64,000 nucleotides of DNA from Lachancea mirantina (GCA_900074745.1 LT598463.1:379926-443925); one strand, 5' to 3'. Numbered from the stretch's first letter, positions 8,888 to 17,547 are shown. Numbers and translations are program-made. Notes: generated by a model not told the origin, from the sequence alone.

Positions 8888-9451
8888 ATGCCAGCTGTTG
8901 TTGGTATGTTTGATATTTGCAACCTTTTTTATGCCAGAAGTTTCACCTTGCCATTGAGCATATTTAAATACGAAAGTCAAGAATTCCCTTATTATCATCA
9001 TCCAGAGCTTGACAACCAACAAATTCCAAACAAAAGCATAATGGGTCTTTCAGGTTATGAGATTATAGGACTCATTCTGTCAGCTTTGCTCCCATTCCTT
9101 ATAATATCCTATAGCGTGGACTACAGCTTGAGATTTTACCAAGGGTTTGTACATTATCATGGGGATGTGGCATGTTCCGCCATTACATGCCCGGAAAAGA
9201 AGGAAGAGTATCTCCGCCGCCTACGTCGAAAATATTTCATTTCCACCGTGACGCTGACGGATGGTGGGATTGTATATTGGCTACCAGCTTCCACTGATGA
9301 GCACTATAATCCGATTTGCACCGCAATTATCACATTCTCTTTTGCATATTCAATACCAATATCGGCTTGGTATTTATGGAATTGCAAAAAATGGGGTTCA
9401 AAGCTTGATTTCGGTGACGCAGATTCAGAAAAAAGTCTAGGATGTAAATAG
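8888..9451 (+). CDS. Unrecognised two-pass membrane protein inside the LTR unit
   Basis: 187 residues from the first ATG (8888); the frame is open 11 codons further upstream but without an ATG. Two hydrophobic segments are visible: around residues 54-76 (YEIIGLILSALLPFLIISY) and around residues 145-167 (CTAIITFSFAYSIPISAWYL). Between them is a charged stretch with KKEEYLRRLRRKYF and a cysteine pair in ACSAITC. The short tail is acidic/charged (DFGDADSEK). It is not similar to Gag, Pol or any yeast family I can name, including the DUP240/COS proteins. The uninterrupted frame and membrane segments argue against chance. It lies 67 bases after the left LTR and 60 bases before a degenerate LTR. 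Whether it is a captured host gene, a fragment of one, or a genuine cargo gene is open. Confidence 0.55.
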   Translation: MPAVVGMFDICNLFYARSFTLPLSIFKYESQEFPYYHHPELDNQQIPNKSIMGLSGYEIIGLILSALLPFLIISYSVDYSLRFYQGFVHYHGDVACSAITCPEKKEEYLRRLRRKYFISTVTLTDGGIVYWLPASTDEHYNPICTAIITFSFAYSIPISAWYLWNCKKWGSKLDFGDADSEKSLGCK

Positions 9452-9510
9452 TCATGGATGAGACTAGTCAACACTTATGATGCGACGTCCATGATACCTC
9501 GTTCACTTCT

Positions 9511-9780
9511 TTTTAGAAGGAGATAGCGAGATAGGATATCGGCAAGTTACATTATCGCGTGATCAGATGACAGATTAAAATAAGGCGGAACTGAACGGAC
9601 AATTTATGATTAAGATGAAGTAACAGAAACCAAATTATTTCAGTGATGGTCATGGTATCTTCAGATTCCATCATCACATTAAAAGTAGATAATCACGGAG
9701 AGATATAAGTACTCAACATCTTATTTGCTTTGTTGTTTAAATTACCCATGAACGACTTAAATGGGCACTTCAAGAACCTA
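9511..9780 (+). repeat. Degenerate LTR fragment in the unit's interior
   Basis: Forward-oriented LTR of the same family, shorter than its relatives and clearly older. Shared words include GGAGATAGCGAG, the GATCA/CAGATGACAGA region and CACGGAGAGATATAAGTACTC. It abuts the right LTR at 9782. Fossil. Confidence 0.75.
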
Positions 9781-9781
9781 A

Positions 9782-10210
9782 TGTTGGAAGGAGCTGGCGA
9801 GAAGGCGATAGCGTTGAATTACATCATCACGTGATCTAGGTGACAGAATAAAATTAGAACGATGAACGGATGATTCATGATCAAGATGAAGTCATAGGAA
9901 CCGAATGATTCTAGTGGTTGTCATGGTGTCGTCACACCTCTTCATCACTCTAAGAGTGATCTAATATACGTCGTAATGCTGACTCACCGTGAATATTAGA
10001 GAAAGTAACGGATTCCAAAATTGGAACAATGTTACAGAAATTGTATAAGGGAGCTGATATGACCAGGATCGTGGCAATTATGATCGCAAGATATCCACGG
10101 AGAGATGTAAGTACTCATTCCTTAACAGCTCTATTATTTAGATCAATTATGAACGAATTACATGCGCACTTCAGAAATCTATCGACTACCGACAACGATA
10201 AACCTCAACA
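9782..10210 (+). repeat. Right LTR of the unit (429 bases)
   Basis: Begins TGTTGGAAGGAGCTGG and ends CGATAAACCTCAACA. Its middle part resembles the degenerate LTRs at 9511-9780 and 10211-10505 more than it resembles the left LTR. It is followed directly by the target duplication ATAGT. Confidence 0.85.
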
Positions 10211-10505
10211 ATAGTTGATCTACATAATAAGGGAGATAGGGAGCTGAGTACTGTATCGTTCAGTAATTATCGTGCGACGCCTAATGTAATTCCGGTCATA
10301 CCGTCTCCTTTTATACATTTCTCGTAACACAGTTCCAACCTCGAAATCCGCTGATTTCGCTCAGATGGACGGTGGGTCATCACTCAGTTCCTATGACTTT
10401 GTCTTGATCATGAATGGTCTGTCCATTTCTAACTTTATTCTGTCACCTCGATCACGTGACAATCGCAATTGAACCATATCACTTTCTCGCTATCTCCCTC
10501 CGACA
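10211..10505 (-). mobile_element. Right part of the interrupted older LTR, reverse orientation
   Basis: Continues the LTR whose other end is at 8327-8388. GTTGATCTACATAATAAGG matches the reverse complement of the LTR next to the insertion point. The reverse complement of 10430-10505 reads through CACGTGATCGAGGTGACAG and ends in TGTCGGAGGGAGATAGCGAG, the LTR start. Fossil, older than the inserted unit. Confidence 0.75.
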
Positions 10506-10660
10506 GCGTTTTTGCCGCACTCCTGCTTCTCGCGCTACGCCTCCCTCCCACCGTGCAGACGGCCAGATTTCAAGAGCTGTAAAACCCCTATGTAGACGGC
10601 CCGTTCGTTTCGCGTTCGTCGCCATCCAAGTGGTTTCGTACGACCGTCCACCTCTCCCCC

Positions 10661-11452
10661 ATGTCCAGAACTCATCTCGCTCGAAAACACCCCACATCTC
10701 ATCGCGTCACCGAACCCACAACCACCACCATGACCTCCAGACTTCTCTTGAGATGGATCGTAACTCCCACAGCCGGGTTCACACTCGGCTGCGCATGCTT
10801 TCTCCGGCCCTGGCCCCCCACCAAAGACGAAAGGCTCGGCACCGTGACTTTGAAACGGCCTCTCGAGCAACAACGCCATGACGTGCTTGCCCAGATCCAA
10901 AACGACCCAGAATACAGCGCGCTCGTCGCCAACGGTGACGTCCACCATTTCTCGCAGAGCGAAAAGATCCCGCACGCGCACCGCGATTACCACGTCGGAC
11001 AAGGTCTACTGTACGGGAAGGGCCATCTGGAGATCGACCCGCTTCTTTTCCACGATCTAAACACCCGCGAACTCGTCGTGTTCTACCATCTCGGCCACAA
11101 CCTCGGCAACGAACGCGGTAACGTCCACAAGGGCATCGTCGCGCTCCTGATGGACGAAGCGCTTTGTTACTGTGGGTTCCCGACTTTGCCCTCGAAGCGC
11201 GGCGTCACAGCACGTCTCGACCTCACGTTCGCGCACGACGTACCTGCAGACTCAACCGTCGTGCTCCGCGCGCGTGTCCGCGAGACCAAAGGTCGCAAAT
11301 GCGTCATCGACGGCACTCTCGAGTCCCTGCCCGCGACCAGACCCTGGTACAACCCCTGGGGTCCGACCAAACGAACCCAAATCGCATCTGGAACCTGTAT
11401 ACTGGTCGAACCTAAATGGTTCAAGCACATGAGCTGGTTCAGTGCGTTTTGA
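10661..11452 (+). CDS. Hotdog-fold thioesterase-like protein (Fmp10-like), probably mitochondrial
   Basis: 263 residues from the first ATG. A second ATG at 10730 would give 240 residues starting MTSRLLLRWIV, a plausible mitochondrial presequence; either start is possible. The core YHLGHNLGN, then VHKGIVALLMDEAL, a strand ARLDLTF and VVLRARVRETKGRKCVIDGT follow the pattern of a 4HBT/PaaI-type hotdog domain. Yeast Fmp10 (YER182W, 244 residues, mitochondrial) has YHLGMKLTG and HGGILATVIEDLM at the matching place, so I place it in that family without claiming orthology. A hydrophobic segment near residues 34-46 (GFTLGCACFL) may be a membrane anchor or part of the presequence. GC-rich relative to neighbours. 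It begins 155 bases after the old LTR relic and is followed closely by GLO3 on the same strand. Confidence 0.7.
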   Translation: MSRTHLARKHPTSHRVTEPTTTTMTSRLLLRWIVTPTAGFTLGCACFLRPWPPTKDERLGTVTLKRPLEQQRHDVLAQIQNDPEYSALVANGDVHHFSQSEKIPHAHRDYHVGQGLLYGKGHLEIDPLLFHDLNTRELVVFYHLGHNLGNERGNVHKGIVALLMDEALCYCGFPTLPSKRGVTARLDLTFAHDVPADSTVVLRARVRETKGRKCVIDGTLESLPATRPWYNPWGPTKRTQIASGTCILVEPKWFKHMSWFSAF

Positions 11453-11638
11453 GCCCAAGTCACGTGACGTGAATATGACCAACGGTCGGGTAGCGAAATG
11501 AGTATCGTACACTATTATCTTTCTGATTTTGCCGAAATTCCAAGTCACATCCAAACATCACAAGCGATCGTTCTCACCACTACAGTGGGTCCCGAGTATC
11601 AAAGTGCTTTAGCAGGTATTAGAGGTTTTGTGGGTACC

Positions 11639-13051
11639 ATGAGTGAGGATAGCGGAGACGTGTACTGCTCCAAGGAGCAAACTGCCAAAGTGTTTCAACG
11701 GCTGACCGCGAAACAGGAAAATCGGGCGTGTTTCGACTGTGGGAACAAGAACCCTACGTGGACTTCGGTTCCATTCGGTGTGTTGCTGTGTATTCAGTGC
11801 TCTGCCGTGCACCGGAATATGGGCGTGCACATCACGTTTGTGAAATCATCGAATTTGGACAAATGGACCCTGAACAATTTGAGACGGTTCAAGGTGGGTG
11901 GGAACGCGAAAGCCCGCGAGTTCTTTATGAAAAACAATGGTAAACAGTTTCTGGGTAGCAACGTAGATGCGCGTATGAAGTATACCAGTGCCGTAGCGAA
12001 AAACTATAAGTCGCATCTGGACAAAAAAGTGATTCATGACGCGGAACAGTATCCGGGCGAGATCGTGCTTGCAGCGGAATCCGAGGCGCTCGATTCCTCA
12101 GGTTCCTCGCCGATAGGTTCGTCCGCAAATAACAGTGTTGACGATTTCTTCTCTAACTGGGAAAAACCGGCAACGGCTACGCCGTCACCTAAAGTGTTGA
12201 CGCCTGCTAACACGGGAAGTGCAAGATCCAGTGCCAAACCTTCGATTTTGGCCGCGGGCAGCTCCAAGCGGCGTGTGGGAACGGCTGCCGGCTCAACGGG
12301 CGCGGGCGCGGGCGCGGCGAAATCCCACTCGATTTTGTCTTCGAGTCGAAGAACTGCTCGTTCCAATGCCAAGAAAGTGGACAAAGCAGATGCGCAGGAC
12401 ATGTTTGACGAGTTCGAAAAAGCGGCCAAAGAAGAGCGTGAGGAGAAATACATTTCGTCGACGCAAAAAGTAGCATCCAAGACCTACGAACAACAGGCGC
12501 CGCTTGCGCTCGGGTCTGTGAACAAGAGCGCGAGTACTGAGTTTGACGATGGAGTCGCGTTCGACCAGATCAAAGCGGATTCCCTCGCGGCGTCTGTCGA
12601 ATCGGTACAGCCCAAACTGGCCAAACTCGGGTTCGGTATGACCATGAACGATGCCAACAAGCTTGCGCAAGAGGCAAAAGAAAGCAAACGCGCCGCATCA
12701 GGGCCCAAGTACACGGGTCAAGTTGCTGCCAAATACGGGTCTCAGAAGGCGATCTCTTCAGACCAGTTTTTCGGGCTCGGTAATTACGACGCAGAAGCGT
12801 CTCGACAGGCGCAAGACAAGTTGAAATCCAATTTTAGCAATGCGACTTCGATTTCTTCATCTTCTTACTTTGGCAACGACGAAGAACAACACCTAGACGA
12901 GTTCGGACGTCCCGTGATGCCGCAACAACATGGGGCAGGATTTGTAGACTTCAACGGCAGCGCCGACGACGAGTTCCAAGTGCTTCGGGACACCGTGGAA
13001 CAGGGCGCACAGAAACTGGGCAATTATCTGCGGGACTACCTGAGAAACTGA
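11639..13051 (+). CDS. GLO3: ARF GTPase-activating protein Glo3
   Basis: 470 residues. The frame is open upstream to 11498, with another ATG there, but MSEDSGDVYCSKEQTAKVF aligns with the Glo3 start, so 11639 is chosen. The ArfGAP zinc finger is visible at about residues 30-70 as CFDCGNKNPTW and CIQC, followed by the arginine-containing HRNMGVHITFVKS. The middle is Ser/Ala-rich with the conserved NSVDDFFSNW and HSILSSSR motifs. The C-terminus carries FAKLGFGMTMNDANKLA and the Glo3 motif repeats AISSDQFFG and SISSSSYFG. Glo3 acts with Gcs1 on Arf1 in COPI retrograde transport from Golgi to ER. Orthologue of YER122C; the next gene here, ROX3, is from the chromosome II block. Confidence 0.97.
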   Translation: MSEDSGDVYCSKEQTAKVFQRLTAKQENRACFDCGNKNPTWTSVPFGVLLCIQCSAVHRNMGVHITFVKSSNLDKWTLNNLRRFKVGGNAKAREFFMKNNGKQFLGSNVDARMKYTSAVAKNYKSHLDKKVIHDAEQYPGEIVLAAESEALDSSGSSPIGSSANNSVDDFFSNWEKPATATPSPKVLTPANTGSARSSAKPSILAAGSSKRRVGTAAGSTGAGAGAAKSHSILSSSRRTARSNAKKVDKADAQDMFDEFEKAAKEEREEKYISSTQKVASKTYEQQAPLALGSVNKSASTEFDDGVAFDQIKADSLAASVESVQPKLAKLGFGMTMNDANKLAQEAKESKRAASGPKYTGQVAAKYGSQKAISSDQFFGLGNYDAEASRQAQDKLKSNFSNATSISSSSYFGNDEEQHLDEFGRPVMPQQHGAGFVDFNGSADDEFQVLRDTVEQGAQKLGNYLRDYLRN

Positions 13052-13170
13052 AATTAGAACAACCAGAAAAAAAAGAGAGAATCCAAATCAATGCTTCCGT
13101 CAATATTATATGCAACAGTTATATATATACCCAGTGAATGCCTTGTTATTAAACAATTTCAACTCAAAAT

Positions 13171-13782
13171 TCATTCGAGTCTGCGCCGCTTCATGTCGTC
13201 CTGAATGTCGCTGTTCGGCGTGGCCATGGAGCTACCACCGGACTTGGCCTTACGCTTCCGGTTTTTGATAGCGTTCCCACTACCGTCTAGATCAAAGGCC
13301 AGGTCTTCGACTTGGAATCCGTGCGACTGGAACTCGCCCGGGTAACTCCTGTCAAACTGGGATAGAACGGCTTGACAGGCGTTCCAGTTGATGTTATTCG
13401 GGTCGTTAAATATGGCCGAGTCTCTATCCATCATGAGCTGTCGCCATTGATCGTCGGACATTCCTGCGGTCCTGGTCACTTGTGCCATCATATCTGGGTT
13501 ATTCTGAAACAAAATATGAGAAATGTCGCCCGCTTTGCCGTTTTCGCGCGTGGGAATGGCAGAAAATTTGCCCGACAAATCACTGATCTGGTTCTTGTAC
13601 GATTTCCGCAGTTTCACGGCTTTCGAACCGTCTGCGTTGGTACGGGCCACTTGTCGTGAAACGTCTTGCAATCCGTATACAGAGATCAAGTCTTCCAGTG
13701 GATTTGGTTGTTGTGGTTGATACACGGCACCGGGATCAACGTAGTAGTAGTATGCTGGTGATATGAGGTCGTTTGTGGCCAT
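13171..13782 (-). CDS. ROX3: Mediator subunit Rox3/Med19
   Basis: 203 residues, with ATG at 13782. [48 protein letters not shown] and the C-terminal DMKRRRLE are the hallmarks of Med19 (YBL093C, 220 residues). It is a Mediator head/middle subunit in the nucleus, with roles in repression and stress response. A basic stretch [16 protein letters not shown] precedes the end. It converges with GLO3 (120 bases between stops). Just upstream of the ATG, the word CTTCTGCGATGTGT occurs twice (13783-13796 and 13799-13812). RPL32 follows on the other side, as in S. cerevisiae (YBL093C-YBL092W). Confidence 0.97.
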   Translation of the reverse strand: MATNDLISPAYYYYVDPGAVYQPQQPNPLEDLISVYGLQDVSRQVARTNADGSKAVKLRKSYKNQISDLSGKFSAIPTRENGKAGDISHILFQNNPDMMAQVTRTAGMSDDQWRQLMMDRDSAIFNDPNNINWNACQAVLSQFDRSYPGEFQSHGFQVEDLAFDLDGSGNAIKNRKRKAKSGGSSMATPNSDIQDDMKRRRLE

Positions 13783-14488
13783 CTTCTGCGATGTGTTTCT
13801 TCTGCGATGTGTCCAGTTTTTTGACTTTTTGTCTGCAATGAAAACTGAAATTTCACTTGCTTGTTCTTTACGGTTTGTGAAAAGCCAGCTCTGATGAAGT
13901 TATCGAGGTATCGTAACTGTTTATATAGAAGATGCCTCGAGGCCAGCGGGACCTTGCAAAGCGAAACTCAATAGCCTTCTGGCGGGAATCCCAGCTTGTC
14001 GGCAGCTTGTCAACAGCTTCAGAGCTCGTAGAATCCTGTATTGTTGAAATTCCGTGGAACGGTGATCTTGCTGATTTACGGGCACCATTGTTCGTAGTCG
14101 CGTTACTTTTGTTGAGACGATCGTTTGGCGGGCTGTCCTCGTGACTTGGGAGCAGCGGGATGTCGTTTACGTGTCAAGAAGCGGCCATAGTGTAGCTTCG
14201 GTGTCTACGTCGCTGTCTATGCTGATAACTTGGCGTCTGTCCGTTTCTCGAGCTTTCCAAAGGTCATTTAGTTTGACGTTGGGCAGTGGACAACGAGGCG
14301 GAGGCGAGGCGCGGCCAAAGGCGGAGACCGAGGAGGCGGAGAGTCGTATGATCGGTAGTGGAGCGATGCCATGAGGGAAGTGAAGTCCGATTACAGTGAC
14401 AAGCCTTTTGTTCGTCCAGTTATGAAGGGATGATTCTACATTCTTGCGAGGTTGATGAACTGTCACACAAGCTTTATTCAGTTGAGAG
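13783..14488. other. Intergenic, ROX3 upstream side
   Basis: About 700 bases; no recognisable gene. A purine-rich stretch at about 14283-14345 (repeated GGCGGAG words) is the only compositional feature. Confidence 0.4.
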
Positions 14489-14842
14489 TCAACCGGCTTG
14501 TTTGAAGACGTGAGTTCTCACAGGATGTTGTACTCTCAAAGCTTTCTTCCTCTGTTTGGAGTCTGGATCATCAATTTGTACGAGGCCTAAGAGCGAGCCT
14601 AGCGAGTTGTCTGTTGAGTAGCACGACGGGGCATAAAGACCCTGACCCAATGCCGGCATTGACCTGTAAATAACTCGAGCAATTGAATTGTTTGACGCGA
14701 TATGTTTCAGCTTGTGAAGTACTATATGAAAGTTGGTGTTGACGCCATCGGTGTGCAGTAGTCTGTTCCTTGGGTGCTTAAATCGCGGCGAGATTATACT
14801 TCTAGTCGCTTGGGAAACGGCCGTTCCAGCTGGTAGCTCCAT
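14489..14842 (-). CDS. Hypothetical 117-residue ORF between ROX3 and RPL32
   Basis: True ATG at 14842, open for 117 codons. No family recognised; no membrane segment or motif. Composition is mixed (HPRNRLLH, NSIARVIYRSMP, DDPDSKQRKKALRV) and not obviously protein-like or random. S. cerevisiae has no gene at this place. Low confidence; it could be a chance open frame. Confidence 0.22.
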   Translation of the reverse strand: MELPAGTAVSQATRSIISPRFKHPRNRLLHTDGVNTNFHIVLHKLKHIASNNSIARVIYRSMPALGQGLYAPSCYSTDNSLGSLLGLVQIDDPDSKQRKKALRVQHPVRTHVFKQAG

Positions 14843-14944
14843 CTTGCTAAGTAGTGTTACGTGCTCATACGGACGGTGCCCATTAAGTGCCCATTTTCGT
14901 ACAATCCGATATTGAGTTCACTCTGTCTTAATTGTGACTGCTTT

Positions 14945-14982
14945 GCGCCCATACATTTATGTAGATATTGGTGTATGGGCTG
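14945..14982 (+). promoter_or_regulatory. Rap1 site pair of the RPL32 promoter
   Basis: GCGCCCATACATT at 14945-14957 on the forward strand and CAGCCCATACACC at 14982-14970 on the reverse strand, both with the Rap1 core CCCATACA. They lie about 355 bases upstream of the proposed 5'-UTR intron donor. Confidence 0.75.
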
Positions 14983-15084
14983 TGTATAAAACTCAATTTC
15001 TGAAAAATAGTGGCGTTTTTATCGCGGGGGTGTGTTTATTTGCGTCCGTGTCAGAGATCCGTTGGTCTCGACAGGTCGCCGTCC

Positions 15085-15260
15085 TTGTAGGCCCAGCGTG
15101 GCTGCTGCCTAACGATCGCCTCCGCCTGGGGTTCTGCACCGATGGACACTCCTGGTAGGGATCACCCCCTGGCGGTGGACGGAGCACTGCCTCTCCCTGG
15201 GCCCGGCAGGCGGGCTCCTCTTCCTCGCTGCACGGGCATCGTAGCAGTGGACACTGGTTT
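15085..15260. other. GC-rich segment between the Rap1 sites and RPL32 exon 1
   Basis: About 175 bases markedly richer in GC than the flanks, with many G/C runs (ACCCCCTGGCGGTGG, CCCTGGGCCCGGCAGG). It contains no convincing gene; one reverse frame of 97 codons across it is probably accidental. Confidence 0.5.
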
Positions 15261-15336
15261 GCCGAAATTCCTTCAATTATATACATCGAATTAACTACAG
15301 ATTCTCGTTACAAGGAGATAAGGATAGTGCAAGAAA

Positions 15337-15659
15337 GTATGTGAATAACGAGGTAGTAAGCAGAGAGCGTGGTTTGAAGGGAATGGTTTCCGGGCTTTTT
15401 TGGGCAAGAGAATTCGTAGGCGCTGTGTGAACTTTTGACAAATTTTAAGAGATGGTCGAGAAATCCCATGCCTAAATAGTGCATCTCCTAGCATCACCGT
15501 TGAGTGAAGAGAGTTTCACAGTTCGTCGAGTGTCGGAACTGCCAGATTCGTCGTATTGCGTCGATTTTCCTCTCTCTCATCTTGGAACCACCCTTCTTCA
15601 GTATCCATCGCTCTCACAGACTTCCAACTAAGAACCTTTACTAACTTTTCCCCGTTTAG
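15337..15659 (+). other. Probable 5'-UTR intron of RPL32
   Basis: Donor GTATGT at 15337-15342, branch point TACTAAC at 15639-15645, acceptor TAG at 15657-15659, directly followed by the ATG at 15660. The three signals are canonical and correctly spaced for a yeast intron of 323 bases lying wholly in the leader. The donor choice is the least certain element. Confidence 0.75.
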
Positions 15660-16055
15660 ATGGCTGCTTCTTTACCACACCCAAAGATCGTCAAGAAACA
15701 CTCAAAGAAGTTCAAGCGTCATCACTCTGACCGTTACAAGAGAGTCGCTGAGAACTGGAGAAAGCAAAAGGGTATTGACTCTGTTGTCAGAAGAAGATTC
15801 AGAGGCAACATTGACGAGCCAAACATCGGTTATGGTTCCAACAAGAAGACCAGATTCATGTCTCCTTCTGGTCACAAGACCTTTTTGGTTTCTAACCTAA
15901 AGGACTTGGAATTGTTGACCATGCACACCAAGACTTACGCTGCTGAGATCGCTCACAACGTGTCTTCCAAGAACAGAGTCGTTCTCTTGGCCAAAGCCAA
16001 GGCTTTGGGCGTCAAGGTTACCAACCCTAAGGGCCGTTTGGGTTTGTCCGCTTAA
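15660..16055 (+). CDS. RPL32: 60S ribosomal protein eL32
   Basis: 131 residues, starting [18 protein letters not shown] and ending GRLGLSA, the full eL32 (YBL092W, 130 residues). Component of the large ribosomal subunit in cytosol. Highly biased codon use (AGA, AAG, GTC, TTG). The coding part is uninterrupted; an intron in the leader is proposed just before the ATG. Driven by Rap1 sites about 700 bases upstream of the ATG. Flanked by ROX3 and SCS2, the ancestral order. Confidence 0.98.
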   Translation: MAASLPHPKIVKKHSKKFKRHHSDRYKRVAENWRKQKGIDSVVRRRFRGNIDEPNIGYGSNKKTRFMSPSGHKTFLVSNLKDLELLTMHTKTYAAEIAHNVSSKNRVVLLAKAKALGVKVTNPKGRLGLSA

Positions 16056-16256
16056 GCGAACTTAGACTCAAATTCAAGTCAAGACAGGCTTTATTGCAAG
16101 ATTTTTTAATACGTTGTATATTTTAAAAACGACCTCGACATAATCGCCATTTTGTTTCTAAAAAACACTTTGATTTCGCTAAGTCCCTATTATAGAAACG
16201 GTATACATCCATTCGAAGCCCCTAAAGTTCTTGTTTATTCAAAAAGGTTCCTCAGT

Positions 16257-17278
16257 TTAGTAGTACAACCAGCCCAAAACCAGCGCAATCAAAGCAACGA
16301 AAAGTATGACAGATGGGTTGAGAGAAGCGTCTTGTTTCTCCGCCAATTTCTGTTGTTCCACGGGCTCCTTTTGAGTAACAGGTGAGTTCACGGATTCCGT
16401 GATCACTTGGTCTGGCACGGAAGCCTTCTTGGCTTGTGGCTCGGGAACTGCTACTGGTTTGGTTTCGTCTGCGACAGACTTCGACGCTGGAGCTGCTGCG
16501 GGTGCCACTGCAGGCATCGGAGCCGCAGCAGAAGACGTGGTCGTTGCGGGCTTGCCCGCGTCTTCACCTTGGGCCTCTTCACCAATGAGATACTTAACTT
16601 TAATCTTCTTGGAGATAGCCTGCTGCTTGAATTCTGCTTCGAGTTGCGCCCACGCTTCCGTCACAGAAGAAGTTCCCAGGTCATAAGGGGCTGGAAGCGT
16701 TATCACCAAAAACTTGTCACGACACTTAAAATCAGACGTGGGTTCTTCGGCCAGGCCTAACAGAATGACCTGCACCTGCACCTGCTCACCTGGAGCAACA
16801 ATCGCGGCGTTTGGTCTCACACAATAGAATTTAGGAGCCGTGGTTTTTACTTTGAAAGCGACCGTCTGGTCCGAATTATTCGTCACAGTGACATATTCAG
16901 TCGATTGTGAGGTGAAAGGAGCTGCGTGTGTGTAATGTTAGTATTTTGAGCCAGAAGATAGCTGATTTTCAGCCTAAAAGGCATGGTAACAAAGCGAAAT
17001 CCAACGTTCTCCGTGGTTTCTTCAGACGAAGGACTCCAGACTCCATTTCTTGATCGAAACGAGACCTCAGTTTCCAAATTTGATGTCCATTGTAAGCTAA
17101 TTTCAAGCAGTTTGCTCGCTAAAAACCATGTTTCTTGCCCAACAAGCCCACGGATCACGGGAACATTCGACCTCAACCAAACTTGCCCAAAAATGGCCCT
17201 GAAAAAGCACGAAAAAAGCCCCGAAAAAGCCTCAAACATACGTTTGTACTCTAAGACACTGGGAGTAATATCGATCAT
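16257..17278 (-). CDS. SCS2: VAP-family ER membrane protein Scs2/Scs22 (spliced; exons 17278..17242 and 16921..16257)
   Basis: ER-resident VAP that binds FFAT motifs (for example Opi1, oxysterol-binding proteins) and tethers ER to plasma membrane. Exon 1 (37 bases) encodes MIDITPSVLEYK plus one base; the intron 17241-16922 has donor GTATGT, branch TACTAAC and acceptor CAG; exon 2 continues PPFTSQSTEYVTVTNNSDQ. The total is 233 residues. The MSP domain shows NNSDQTVAFKVKTTAPKFY and VRPN, with VAPGEQVQV and FKCRDKFLVI. A charged/proline-rich linker follows, then a tail anchor at the C-terminus (VILFVALIALVLGWLYY). In S. cerevisiae the paralogue SCS22 (YBL091C-A) has an intron and SCS2 (YER120W) has none; this single pre-duplication gene keeps it, so the intron is ancestral. 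Its position between RPL32 and MAP2 matches SCS22; its sequence is closer to Scs2. Confidence 0.95.
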
Positions 17279-17547
17279 AGCTCTAGAGTTACTCTTCGCG
17301 AACTAAGCTCAAGCAATTACCTTCTTAACAGTACGTAGTTGCATTGGATCCTTTACTAAATTACACCAAAATGAAAAAGTCAAAGCTTTAGTACATAGTG
17401 ATATAGTCCTTCAGGCTCTTAACTGTGGTATAGCTTTGTAAAACCGCCGGTAACATTATGTCTGAGTCTAAATATGAGTGTGATAACAGCGCCATTCGCT
17501 ATAGCGGGTGTTGTTTGTGCTAGTGAATTTTTTCTCGCGCCCCGAAA

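Larger units (their letters stand above)
8389..10210 (+). mobile_element. Two-LTR unit with non-gag-pol interior, inserted in an older LTR
   Basis: Left LTR 8389-8820, interior 8821-9781, right LTR 9782-10210. The left outer flank (8384-8388) and the right outer flank (10211-10215) are both ATAGT, a 5-base target duplication. The sequences on either side (8327-8388 and 10211-10505) join into one reverse-oriented LTR, so the unit arrived as one insertion. LTR ends TGTTGG...CAACA are those of Ty1/copia-type yeast elements. The 961-base interior has no recognisable gag, protease, integrase or reverse transcriptase; it carries a membrane-protein ORF and a degenerate LTR piece. No tRNA primer-binding site follows the left LTR and no polypurine tract precedes the right one, so it is not an autonomous element. 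It is younger than the LTR it interrupts. Confidence 0.75.
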
